Shown here: positions 20,516-29,164 of the stretch, in pieces
Layout of the letters: each line of letters begins with the position of its first letter
Numbering within the stretch: position 1 is the stretch's first letter
Assembly (NCBI GenBank): GCA_028699085.1
Contig: JAQVVF010000010.1
Span: 1-35,866 of the forward strand
Source of the DNA: Patescibacteria group bacterium
Lineage (GTDB): Bacteria > Patescibacteriota > JABMPQ01 > JAQVVF01
Direction of reading: 5' to 3'
DNA: 35,866 nt
Made by a program: the position numbers and the translations under genes
The notes under the pieces: model-generated
Seen by the model: the letters and a program-made list of their open reading frames with translations, nothing else
What the model was told of the DNA's origin: nothing
The model's database searches: none

Positions 20516-22090
20516 ATGTTGAGCAATATCACAAAAAAAGAATGGTTAACTGTTAGTCTGATTGCATTAATTACGATCATCATTGTTATTGCGCCATATT
20601 TATTTGGCTATTTAACCACGCCTCAAAATATGATTTTTACTGGCGTTACCTTTGATCAAGATTATTCCTATTTCTCGATGATGGAGCAGGCGAAAGAAGG
20701 AAAGATTTTATTTAAAAATCTCTATACTTCCGAAGACCATCAGGCAATATTTTTTCGACCTTTATTTTTAGGAATGGGTCTTTTTGCTAAGTTTTTGCAT
20801 CTATCCAACTTTTTTGTTTTTCATTTATTCAAAATTATTTTTATTGCAATATTTATTTTTTTAGCATATAAATTTATTTCCATATTCTTTATCGAAAAAG
20901 TAAATCGCATAATTTGTTTAGCCATACTATTATTTTCATCAGGCTTTGGCTTTCTAGGGCAGAGATTATTTGGTTATTTATCTTCAGATCTTTGGATTCC
21001 AGAATCGCAAACTTTTGCCTCATTTTTTACTCAGCCTCATTTTATTTTATCGCAAATATTAATATTAATTTGCTTTATTTTCTTATTAAAAAAAGAGCTT
21101 CGATTTGCTTTTTTAGCTGGTTTAGCAAATTTTGTTTTAGGGCTAGAGCACCCATTTGATTTGCCAGTTACACTTTTAGTTCCATTTGTTTATTTTGTAA
21201 TACTTTATTTCTGGAAAAAAGAAAATAGAATTCTAAATTATCTAGTTTATGGCGCGATTTCAGTTATTCCAGTCATCTATCAATATTGGACAATGAAGAT
21301 CGAGCCAATTGCCAAAGCTTGGAATGATCAAAATATTTTAAAATCTCCAGAAATTTTAGCCTGGATAATCGGTTATGGCATTATTACAATTTTTGCAATT
21401 ATTGGTTTCTTAAAATTTTTCAAAACAAAAAATAAAAATTTATTATTCATTAATATTTGGGCAGTTGTTAATATTTTTCTATTATATTTGCCAGTTAATT
21501 TTCAAAGGCGAATGTCTGAAGGCCTGCACATTCCTTTAACTATTTTGGCAACTTTTGGCATTCTAATGGTTTATAATTTTTTGAATAAAAAAAGTATCAA
21601 ACATAAAATCCATACTCATATTCCCAAAGTCGCATTTTTATGGATCGTTGCATTGTCTTTGCCTTTTAGCAATATTAATCGCGTTGCCAATTATTTTAAT
21701 AATTACGCCAAAGCAAAAGCCTTGCCATATTATTTTAGCCAAGATTTTTATCAAGCCACAAAGTATTTTAATGATAACAAGATATCTGATCAAACAATTC
21801 TAGCCTCGCAAAAAAACGGTCCCTTCATTTCTGGTCTAACTACAAACCGAGTTTATCTTGGATTTGTTTTTCAGACGAAAGATTATTTTATTAAAAAAAA
21901 TACAGTTGTCTGGTTTTTCAAAGACAATCAAAAAATTAAGCAAAAACAGGAGTTTCTGCAGAAAAGAAATATCAAATATATTTTTTATGGTCCAGAAGAA
22001 AGAAAGCTTGGAAAAATTAATCTAAATAAAAAAGACTTCCTTGAGAAAGTCTATGAAAATAATAGCTATATTATTTATAAAATAAAATGA
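20516..22090 (+). CDS. Polytopic membrane protein (possible GT-C-like)
   Basis: Multiple TM helices; soluble C-terminal part; start placed after the dispersed repeat. Confidence 0.6.
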   Translation: MLSNITKKEWLTVSLIALITIIIVIAPYLFGYLTTPQNMIFTGVTFDQDYSYFSMMEQAKEGKILFKNLYTSEDHQAIFFRPLFLGMGLFAKFLHLSNFFVFHLFKIIFIAIFIFLAYKFISIFFIEKVNRIICLAILLFSSGFGFLGQRLFGYLSSDLWIPESQTFASFFTQPHFILSQILILICFIFLLKKELRFAFLAGLANFVLGLEHPFDLPVTLLVPFVYFVILYFWKKENRILNYLVYGAISVIPVIYQYWTMKIEPIAKAWNDQNILKSPEILAWIIGYGIITIFAIIGFLKFFKTKNKNLLFINIWAVVNIFLLYLPVNFQRRMSEGLHIPLTILATFGILMVYNFLNKKSIKHKIHTHIPKVAFLWIVALSLPFSNINRVANYFNNYAKAKALPYYFSQDFYQATKYFNDNKISDQTILASQKNGPFISGLTTNRVYLGFVFQTKDYFIKKNTVVWFFKDNQKIKQKQEFLQKRNIKYIFYGPEERKLGKINLNKKDFLEKVYENNSYIIYKIK

Positions 22091-22207
22091 CCAAGAAACA
22101 AGATACAAACAATATTCAATATTAAAATTTAAAATAACCAAACTCGACGTCGTGTTTGGTTATTTGATCTTTTGATTTGCAATTTGTTTGTATCTTGTGT
22201 CTTGGTT
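22089..22207. repeat. Long palindrome between convergent genes
   Basis: Outer arms accaagaaacaagatacaaaca / tgtttgtatcttgtgtcttggt (21/22); inner ataaccaaac/gtttggttat. Confidence 0.85.
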
Positions 22208-22208
22208 A

Positions 22209-23795
22209 TTATTTTAATCTATATATTCTACAATATTTACTATCAAATACTTTTTCAAAATTATAATCCTGATCAAACATACTAAACACTTTTTTATTTT
22301 TGTTATTAACTAATACATAATCAGATTTAAAATCATTTTTAATTGTTGAATAAGCATTTTCGTAATCTTTAGAAATATTTTGCCACTTATTATATAAATC
22401 TAGATTATAATTATAGGTAAATGTCGGATCTAGTCCAAAACCATAATAATTATCGCTATTATTTAAAAATAATGGTGGAAAATCACTCCAATCTAAGTTT
22501 AAAATTATCGTATTTCTAGGAGTGTTGTTTTTGAGCCAATCAGCTGCTTTTTTCAGATCCGGCACATTTTTTGCTGATGAATTACTGACACTTGCTTGTG
22601 TAGAAATAATATTGTTAACACCAATAGAAATAATCACCACTAAAACTAAAATAAAAATAAAAGACTTAAAAAACAAAAGAAAATATTGTTTTAACCAAGT
22701 TCTAATAGAATAAAAATGTTGTTTATTATCTATCACAACCAAAATTTGTCTAATCCATTTCTTAAAATCTATTTGTTTTAGAAGATCTGAAAGACAAAAA
22801 GCACCAAATAGTAGGCAGAATGGCACCATTAGTTCAACAAATCTTTGCGATCGCAAAGTTAAGCCAAAAAACAAACTTGAGATTATTAAAAGAGTTATCT
22901 TAAAAGCAAATAACTCTTTTTTTATTTTGTATTTTTTTAAAATAATATCAATAATTAATACAATAATCCCAGCGATAAAAAAGACTACAGCCAAAAAATT
23001 ATTTGTCAAAAAATCCCAATCCTTGAACGGATACCATTCTGCTCCAACCGGAATTTTTGTAAATGGTCCAGTTCCCAAAACTTGAATTTTTAAAAAAGAA
23101 TAAAAATTTCGCGCATAAGGATTAGCAAAAATACTTAAAGCAACTGCTCCAAAACAAATCAATATTTCTTTCCATTCAAATCTTTTTGCGATTATTAATT
23201 TGGTTAAATAAAAAACAACTGCAAAAATAATCAAAAATATAAATCCGCCGTATAACCAGACATAGAAAAAAGAGAACAAGGCAATCATTAAATATTTAAG
23301 CCATTTTAATTTAAAATCATAATAAAAACTAAACAAAACTATAATTAAAAAAAATAAAGACAATGCAGGAACGCGAATCAAAATCATTCTAAACAAAAAA
23401 GAGCTTGAACTAAATAATAATAAAATCGCCCACCAAAAAGAAAATCTAATTTTACTTTTATCTAAAATCAAATAAAAGGCTAGTACAGCTAAAGACGCAA
23501 ATAAAATATCAGCAATTTTTGCGCCAATTATCGGATCAATTGCAATAAACGGAATCAGTAAAATATGAAATAAAAAGTGATGATCAACATAATGCTCTTT
23601 CAAAGTAGAGAATTGCATCCAAGGAAAATCCTGATGAACAATCTTGCCATCAATCATCATCTCTGTCATTTTGACATGATAATAAGAATCAGGACACAAA
23701 AATAATTCTAATGAAAACTGCAGAATCGAAAAAACAGTTACTGCAATTAAAAAAACTAGGATATATTTTAAAATTTTTAGATTTTTTTGTTTCAT
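22209..23795 (-). CDS. Polytopic membrane protein, GT-C glycosyltransferase-like
   Basis: Long ORF; CPDSYYHVKMTEMMIDGKIVHQDFPWMQFSTLKEHYVDHHFLFH early loop motif and many TM helices. Confidence 0.65.
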   Translation of the reverse strand: MKQKNLKILKYILVFLIAVTVFSILQFSLELFLCPDSYYHVKMTEMMIDGKIVHQDFPWMQFSTLKEHYVDHHFLFHILLIPFIAIDPIIGAKIADILFASLAVLAFYLILDKSKIRFSFWWAILLLFSSSSFLFRMILIRVPALSLFFLIIVLFSFYYDFKLKWLKYLMIALFSFFYVWLYGGFIFLIIFAVVFYLTKLIIAKRFEWKEILICFGAVALSIFANPYARNFYSFLKIQVLGTGPFTKIPVGAEWYPFKDWDFLTNNFLAVVFFIAGIIVLIIDIILKKYKIKKELFAFKITLLIISSLFFGLTLRSQRFVELMVPFCLLFGAFCLSDLLKQIDFKKWIRQILVVIDNKQHFYSIRTWLKQYFLLFFKSFIFILVLVVIISIGVNNIISTQASVSNSSAKNVPDLKKAADWLKNNTPRNTIILNLDWSDFPPLFLNNSDNYYGFGLDPTFTYNYNLDLYNKWQNISKDYENAYSTIKNDFKSDYVLVNNKNKKVFSMFDQDYNFEKVFDSKYCRIYRLK

Positions 23796-23913
23796 AAATA
23801 TAATTTTAGCATAAAAATAAAAAACAATCCTTATGACTAATTAAAGGCAAGAAAAAACAGGCTAGCAAGTTCGCTTTCGCGATACTTATAGTCTGTTACA
23901 AAAAAAGTACAAA

Positions 23914-24795
23914 TTACGGTCGAACGTAAGTGACTTCGAATCCGCCTGCATTGTCCGCCCACCATTCAGGATGGTAGCGGCCGTTGAGGTCGGACGTCGC
24001 GTCATTCACGTTCAATGTCACAAGTGCCTCACTTTCATTTGATACAACTGTGCATTCAGATCCGCAGTATTGCCAAGGCTGACTGCCGACCTTGATGCAC
24101 AAAGCCAAGAAATTAGAACCGCATTGGTAATTACGATCCAGCCGCAAGAAAGGTGTACCTTCCTTGCCATCTGGACCGCTTTCCCGACCGGTCATTCCAT
24201 CTCTCGCTTCACCAGAAGCTTTTACAGTCAGCTTCTGTCCAGCATTGAGCTTGAAGGGCAGATCTTGCCCACCGAAGTTCGTTGCTGAAACAGTTAGAGT
24301 TTCCTCTCCAGGCTGATGCAACATCCGCTGGAATGGCGAGCCATCCAAATCGATTCCTGCTTCTTCTAATGCTTCCCGATCTGCATTGATCAGCTCCACC
24401 AGATGATAAGGACAGAGCTTCTGTCCCTTCGGGAAAAGTTGACCGTCTTTTGGACAAACCGAGTGTAAGGCTTGTCCAGCATCATCGATCAACCTAGCCG
24501 AAGCTGGTGGATGTACAAAATTCGCAGGAAGAAAGAACATCGAAATCCCAACCACAACGTAGAACGTCGTGATCAGGATGACGCTCTTTTTCAAATATGG
24601 TTTTGGCAGTAAATGTTGAACCGCATAAAACACAATTCCTGCAGTGCAGAGGAAACCAAGTCCAGCCGCAATCAGCAGAAACCATGTCTCTTTCTCAGTG
24701 AAGATATCAATAACGCATGCAAGCAGTCGAACCGATCCGAACAGGACCAGTGCAATCGCTGCAAACGTCAAAATCCTCTTAAGTCGTTTTTTCAT
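23914..24795 (-). CDS. Membrane protein with CPxDG..CPxH motif and C-terminal LecA (PA-IL)-like domain
   Basis: Three N-terminal TM helices; CPKDGQLFPKGQKLCPYH; LNAGQKLTVKASGEA...GPDG...NFLALCIKVG...VTLNVNDATSDLNGRYHPEWWADNAGGFEVTYV; SD gggaggt. Confidence 0.6.
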   Translation of the reverse strand: MKKRLKRILTFAAIALVLFGSVRLLACVIDIFTEKETWFLLIAAGLGFLCTAGIVFYAVQHLLPKPYLKKSVILITTFYVVVGISMFFLPANFVHPPASARLIDDAGQALHSVCPKDGQLFPKGQKLCPYHLVELINADREALEEAGIDLDGSPFQRMLHQPGEETLTVSATNFGGQDLPFKLNAGQKLTVKASGEARDGMTGRESGPDGKEGTPFLRLDRNYQCGSNFLALCIKVGSQPWQYCGSECTVVSNESEALVTLNVNDATSDLNGRYHPEWWADNAGGFEVTYVRP

Positions 24796-25691
24796 CGCTG
24801 ACCTCCCTGAGGATTCTCATCATCTTCAAACAAGTCTTCTGCCCAATCGCAAAGCCTGTGGAACCAAGCAATCTTGACTTGGCTTTCCACGGTATCAGTC
24901 TTAATAGTCACTGGCTTTGCTTCAACACCAGAAGGCGTCTGCTTTGCCGTGAACTTAAAGACCTTACCAGCTTTGCCGGGCAACGTAACATCGATACAAA
25001 GATGACTGCCTGTTGCGTTAGGGCAGGATACCAGCTGGCCATTGCAGAAAATCTGCAGTCCGCCGTTCTCGGCGTCTGCAGCATCAGCAACAGCTTGCAC
25101 CTGCCAATAGTCACGCTCTCCATTAATTCCGCTTTTCACCGGACGAGTAACCGCGAGGGTTACTGTGATCGCCGGCTTGGGCGGAGCAGCCGGAGTAGCA
25201 GGCGCAGCCGGAGCAGCTACCGGAGCCGCAGCACCAGCAGGAGCACCAGCGCCGACACCACCACCGCCACCACCAGCCGGTGGGGCAGCAGCAGCTGCAG
25301 GAGCGGGTGCAGCAGCAGGCACAGCCGGAACAGGCGTAGTAGCAGGAGCCGGAGCAGCAGGAGCTGCACCCGGACGAGCCGGGCGAGCTGCCACGCGCAC
25401 CGAAACCGGTGCTTCGTCATCATCATCGTCATCGTCATCAATCACAACTCCGCCACGCGGTGCAACGGCCGGAGCCGGCGCAACCACAGGCGGCACAACA
25501 AGCGCAGGATTTGCTGGTGCAGCCGGAGCCGCAACCAATGCATCCAAGCCTGCCAAATCAAAACCACCAGCGTCAGGCTGGGGCTCATCATCGGCAACTG
25601 CATTGCGCTTATCACCATTGCAAACTGGACACAAAAATCCACCACCAAAATCAACATCACTATCACAAATCGGACACTTCTCTTTTGCCAT
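24792..25691 (-). CDS. Zinc-ribbon protein with poly-Asp run, Pro/Ala/Gly-rich low-complexity region and C-terminal beta-rich domain
   Basis: SD gaaggaggaag before ATG at 25691; CPICDSDVDFGGGFLCPVC; ATGA overlap with next gene. Confidence 0.75.
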   Translation of the reverse strand: MAKEKCPICDSDVDFGGGFLCPVCNGDKRNAVADDEPQPDAGGFDLAGLDALVAAPAAPANPALVVPPVVAPAPAVAPRGGVVIDDDDDDDDEAPVSVRVAARPARPGAAPAAPAPATTPVPAVPAAAPAPAAAAAPPAGGGGGGVGAGAPAGAAAPVAAPAAPATPAAPPKPAITVTLAVTRPVKSGINGERDYWQVQAVADAADAENGGLQIFCNGQLVSCPNATGSHLCIDVTLPGKAGKVFKFTAKQTPSGVEAKPVTIKTDTVESQVKIAWFHRLCDWAEDLFEDDENPQGGQR

Positions 25692-25741
25692 CTCTTCCTC
25701 CTTCTCAAATTTGAAGTTTCTTGCCATTTCTTGGACTTTGT

Positions 25742-25770
25742 AGTATATCATATGAGCACAAAAAAGTCAA
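25742..25770 (-). promoter_or_regulatory. Promoter of the 25691-23914 operon
   Basis: Minus strand TTGACT-N17-TATACT. Confidence 0.65.
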
Positions 25771-25892
25771 GATTAAATAGTTTTTTTGGCTTAAAATAAG
25801 CAAAAAAATCCTAAAATAGCCAAAAAGGCTGGATTAATCAAAAAAAACAGGTTAAACTAACTAAGGCAAGTTAATAACGAGCAAAATTATTA

Positions 25893-25990
25893 TTGTCATT
25901 CTGAACCGCAGTGAAGAATCCCGTTATTTATTGAAAATCACGGGATCCTTCGCTTCGCCTGCCTGCCGGCAGGCAGGCTCAGGATGACAA
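25893..25990. repeat. Dispersed inverted-terminal repeat element, copy 2
   Basis: ttgtcattctgaaccgcagtgaagaatcccg...cgggatccttcgcttcgcctgcctgccggcaggcaggctcaggatgacaa. Confidence 0.85.
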
Positions 25991-26037
25991 AGAATAAATT
26001 TTGTTATTTATCATTTATAATTTATAATTAGTATTAT

Positions 26038-26120
26038 GCCGAGGTGGCGAAATGGCAGACGCACTAGCCTTAGGAGCTAGCGGGCGCAAGCCCATAAGAG
26101 TTCGAGTCTCTTCCTCGGCA
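26038..26120 (+). tRNA. tRNA-Leu(TAG)
   Basis: gccgagg/cctcggc acceptor; anticodon loop cttagga; long variable arm; agttcgagtct. Confidence 0.95.
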
Positions 26121-26136
26121 TTTAAATTTTATAATT

Positions 26137-26165
26137 AAAAAAGAAGCGTTGATCGCTTCTTTTTG
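26137..26165. terminator. Bidirectional terminator between tRNA-Leu and HAD gene
   Basis: aaaaaagaagcg-ttga-tcgcttcttttt. Confidence 0.75.
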
Positions 26166-26184
26166 TTAAGTAAATTTAACGATT

Positions 26185-26829
26185 TTATATAATTAGTTTA
26201 GAAACATCTTTAAACTTAATTTTTTCAAAACTCTTGCAAATCAAGTCTGCTTTTTTTAGATCTTTAATATTTCCAGAAGCAAAGCCAACAACTTTCATTT
26301 TTGCTTTTTTACCAGCTTCAACTCCAAGAACTGCATCTTCAAAAACTACGCATTCATTAGGTTTTACTTTTAATTCTTTAGCAGCTGTCAAAAAAATTTC
26401 TGGATTTGGTTTCGGTTTTTTAAAATCATAGCCAGTTATCACTTTATCAAAGCGGTTATAAATTTTTATTTTCTTTAAAATAAATTCGGTATTTTTAGAA
26501 GATGATGCAGCTGCAATTTTTATTTTTTTCCTTTTTAAATCAGAAATAAATTCTTTGAATCCTGGAAAAGTTTTTGGAGGATTAGTATTCACTGCCTCTT
26601 TAAAAAAGATTTGTTTTTCTTCCATCATTTGTTCAAGTTCTTTCTTGTTAACTTTTCCTAAAATATTAGTAATACCATCTTTTCTTGGAATACCATTCAC
26701 TTTCTTTTCATAATCTCTTTTAGACAAATTTACACCATGTTGTTTAAAAAACTTTTTCCAAGCAGAAAAATGATGCGGAACTGTATTTGTGATAACGCCA
26801 TCCATGTCAAAAATGACTGCCTTTAACAT
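26185..26829 (-). CDS. HAD superfamily hydrolase, beta-phosphoglucomutase-like
   Basis: AVIFDMDGVITNTVPHHFSAWKKFF; AAASSSKNTEFIL; GYDFKKPKPNPEIFL; CVVFEDAVLGVEAGKKAKMKVVGF. Confidence 0.85.
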   Translation of the reverse strand: MLKAVIFDMDGVITNTVPHHFSAWKKFFKQHGVNLSKRDYEKKVNGIPRKDGITNILGKVNKKELEQMMEEKQIFFKEAVNTNPPKTFPGFKEFISDLKRKKIKIAAASSSKNTEFILKKIKIYNRFDKVITGYDFKKPKPNPEIFLTAAKELKVKPNECVVFEDAVLGVEAGKKAKMKVVGFASGNIKDLKKADLICKSFEKIKFKDVSKLII

Positions 26830-26885
26830 AAATTAATAATTAATTATTAGCATAAAGTAACAAAATAATAGCTCTTTGTCAAAGA

Positions 26886-26911
26886 AAAAACAGCTCATAG
26901 AGCTGTCGTAT
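26886..26911 (-). terminator. Terminator of the PFK/kinase operon
   Basis: Minus strand acagctctatgagctgttttttc. Confidence 0.65.
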
Positions 26912-27957
26912 TAAGAGTGCTTTGCAACCAGTTTTACAATTTCTCCCCACAAAGGAACAACCAACGAAGGAGCGAGATTTCTTTTTTGCAGAAGTACAAT
27001 TTCTCTCAAGAAAGAAGCTGCCAAATAGAAGTCAAATCTTTTTTCCCAATCTGGATCTTTACCTTGCAAAATATTCGCATTAAATTCAGTTCCAAAACGC
27101 CTGGCTCCAAGCTGCATTTTGCGGCACATCTCTTTGTGTCTGACTTGATAATGCAGAGTGATGACACCATCGCGACGTTCATACATCGGCGTGCCATCAA
27201 CGATGCTCGTTTTTGACGAACAATATTTTCCAACTCGCATTAATGCTTCACACCAATCAATTCTACCAGCCCATTCCAGGTCGATGATTTTGACACCCCA
27301 ACGGTTTCCACGGCGCACCTTATAGACCAAGATGTTCTCGCCTTTAAGATCTCCATGCGCCAAAACAGTCCAAGGCAAATCTTCTTCCAGGAAATTGTTG
27401 AGGGCATCAATGCAAGATCGAAGAGAAGGATAAGCCTTTCCTCTGATTACAACTGGACATTCAATCTCGTTCCCAAAAACAGTACTCAAGGCCGCTACAG
27501 TATCTGCCATCTCCAATCTGATGATAGAGTTTTCGCTTCTACCACCTTCTTGGATAGTTTGGGACCAGATAGTCTGTTTTACCTTCAAAATATTCTGATA
27601 CATTTCCCAAAATTGATCAGCCGGTATCCCACGATGGTCAGGATCAAAAGCAAGTTCTTTGAACGTTGCCCGAACTTCTCTGACAAATTGGATAATGATA
27701 TAATCTTTTCCAACATGCAAAAGCTCAGGGATCTGATTGCCAAAATATTGCTTCAGCAATTTGTAACCATGAACTTCCTTAGCAATTCTTGAAGGAGTCC
27801 CAACCTTGACCACAATTGCACGACGATCACCATTGGTCTTATTCAAAATGACATGAACAACTTGTGCGCCAGTCACGCTATCATGAGCCAGAGACGTAAC
27901 ACGATTTACCTTTCTTCCAGGAAAATGGGTCTTGATTGCTTCATAGATTCTCTTCAT
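26911..27957 (-). CDS. Aminoglycoside phosphotransferase/choline kinase-like protein
   Basis: VLAHGDLKGENILV...VKIIDLEWAG motifs; SD ggaggtaag before ATG 27957. Confidence 0.7.
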   Translation of the reverse strand: MKRIYEAIKTHFPGRKVNRVTSLAHDSVTGAQVVHVILNKTNGDRRAIVVKVGTPSRIAKEVHGYKLLKQYFGNQIPELLHVGKDYIIIQFVREVRATFKELAFDPDHRGIPADQFWEMYQNILKVKQTIWSQTIQEGGRSENSIIRLEMADTVAALSTVFGNEIECPVVIRGKAYPSLRSCIDALNNFLEEDLPWTVLAHGDLKGENILVYKVRRGNRWGVKIIDLEWAGRIDWCEALMRVGKYCSSKTSIVDGTPMYERRDGVITLHYQVRHKEMCRKMQLGARRFGTEFNANILQGKDPDWEKRFDFYLAASFLREIVLLQKRNLAPSLVVPLWGEIVKLVAKHS

Positions 27958-27962
27958 CTTCC

Positions 27963-28964
27963 TTACCTCCACAGGTTGCGCATCATTTCAGCCGGAACTT
28001 TTTTGATTCCTCGAGCACAGGAAAGAGGAACATCCATGATCACGTCATGCTGAATTGCCACCATTCTGCCAAAAATACCAGCTTCAGCTAGACTCAAAGC
28101 ATGCTTTGCAAATCTCCTCGCTAAAATTCTGTCAAATGCATTTGGAAATCCACCGCGCACCGAATCAGCAAGCTGAGTCCAGCGAGTTTCGATACCAATT
28201 TTCTTTTGCAAAATTTCCGCTACAGTTTTTGCCACACCTCGTTCACGCAACAATTCGTGATTAAAGCCATCAACAGTTACTGTTTCATTGCAACCAGCTG
28301 GTTTTGCATTTTCGGCACAGACAACCAAACCAGATTCTCGATCTTCGAAATGTTGACACATTGCATCAATATCGATTTCAAATTCAGGAAGCACAATCCA
28401 ATCAGCCTGCGAGCCAGCGCCTGCAAAAAGTGCTACCCATCCAGCATGTCTGCCCAGAGTTTCGACAACTGCGATTCTCTGATGAGCAAAAGCTGAATCT
28501 CGAGCATTCAAGATTGCGTGGATCGAATTGTCAACAACAGTCATGAAGCCAATCGAATAATCAGTTTCTGGCAAATCATTGTCCAAAGTCTTCGGAATTC
28601 CAATAACCGGCCAGCCAAGATCAGAAAGCTTTGAAGCCACTCCAAGAGTATCTTCGCCACCGATCGCAATCAAAACATCAAAATCGTTAAGAACATGTTG
28701 AATCTTTTCCAGATGTACTTCATTACCAGGCTTAAACGGATCAAGTCTTGAAGTGCCCAGATAAGACAAAGATGTTGCCGCAATTGTCATAGCCAGATTT
28801 TTGTCAGACAAAAATGTATTATGTCTACCATTAGCAAGGCCTTTCCAACCATTACGAAATCCAATCAGACTATGATTATTTCCGAATAGAATCAGATTTG
28901 ATATTACATCATTAATGCCTGGACAATGACCGCCGCCCGTAAGCACCGCAATCCGAAGTGCCAT
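27963..28964 (-). CDS. 6-phosphofructokinase, likely PPi-dependent type
   Basis: AVLTGGGHCPGINDVI; AIGGEDTLGVA; GIPKTLDNDLPETDYSIGF; VETLGRHAGWVALFAG; SD aaggaggag before ATG 28964. Confidence 0.85.
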   Translation of the reverse strand: MALRIAVLTGGGHCPGINDVISNLILFGNNHSLIGFRNGWKGLANGRHNTFLSDKNLAMTIAATSLSYLGTSRLDPFKPGNEVHLEKIQHVLNDFDVLIAIGGEDTLGVASKLSDLGWPVIGIPKTLDNDLPETDYSIGFMTVVDNSIHAILNARDSAFAHQRIAVVETLGRHAGWVALFAGAGSQADWIVLPEFEIDIDAMCQHFEDRESGLVVCAENAKPAGCNETVTVDGFNHELLRERGVAKTVAEILQKKIGIETRWTQLADSVRGGFPNAFDRILARRFAKHALSLAEAGIFGRMVAIQHDVIMDVPLSCARGIKKVPAEMMRNLWR

Positions 28965-29052
28965 CCCGTTCTCCTCCTTTTCCTCCACGTTTTCCGCTAG
29001 TTTTAAGGTTCAATTCATTCAATTATCATACACTATCATATACGTATATATA

Positions 29053-29082
29053 ATTATAAACGAGTATATAATAAGGCGTCAA
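29053..29082 (-). promoter_or_regulatory. Candidate promoter of the PFK/kinase operon
   Basis: Minus strand TTGACG-N18-TATAAT. Confidence 0.45.
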
Positions 29083-29110
29083 TATAATTGTGTGGATAAT
29101 TATATTAAAA

Positions 29111-29133
29111 CAAAAAAGCCCAGATATCTGGAC
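29111..29133 (-). terminator. Terminator of the RHH-nucleotidyltransferase gene
   Basis: Minus strand gtccagatatctgggcttttttg. Confidence 0.65.
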
Positions 29134-29164
29134 AATTTTGCTATTTAGTTATTTCTAATTTAAT

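Noticed and set aside
24858-25799. Plus-strand ORFs 24858..25799, 25165..25743, 25409..25714
   Set aside because: Antisense to the SD-led zinc-ribbon gene; open only because of GC-rich low-complexity sequence; Arg/Ser or Ala/Gly runs with no plausible initiation.
26911-27957. Aminoglycoside-resistance gene
   Set aside because: Only general APH/choline-kinase motifs; operon with PFK argues for a metabolic role.
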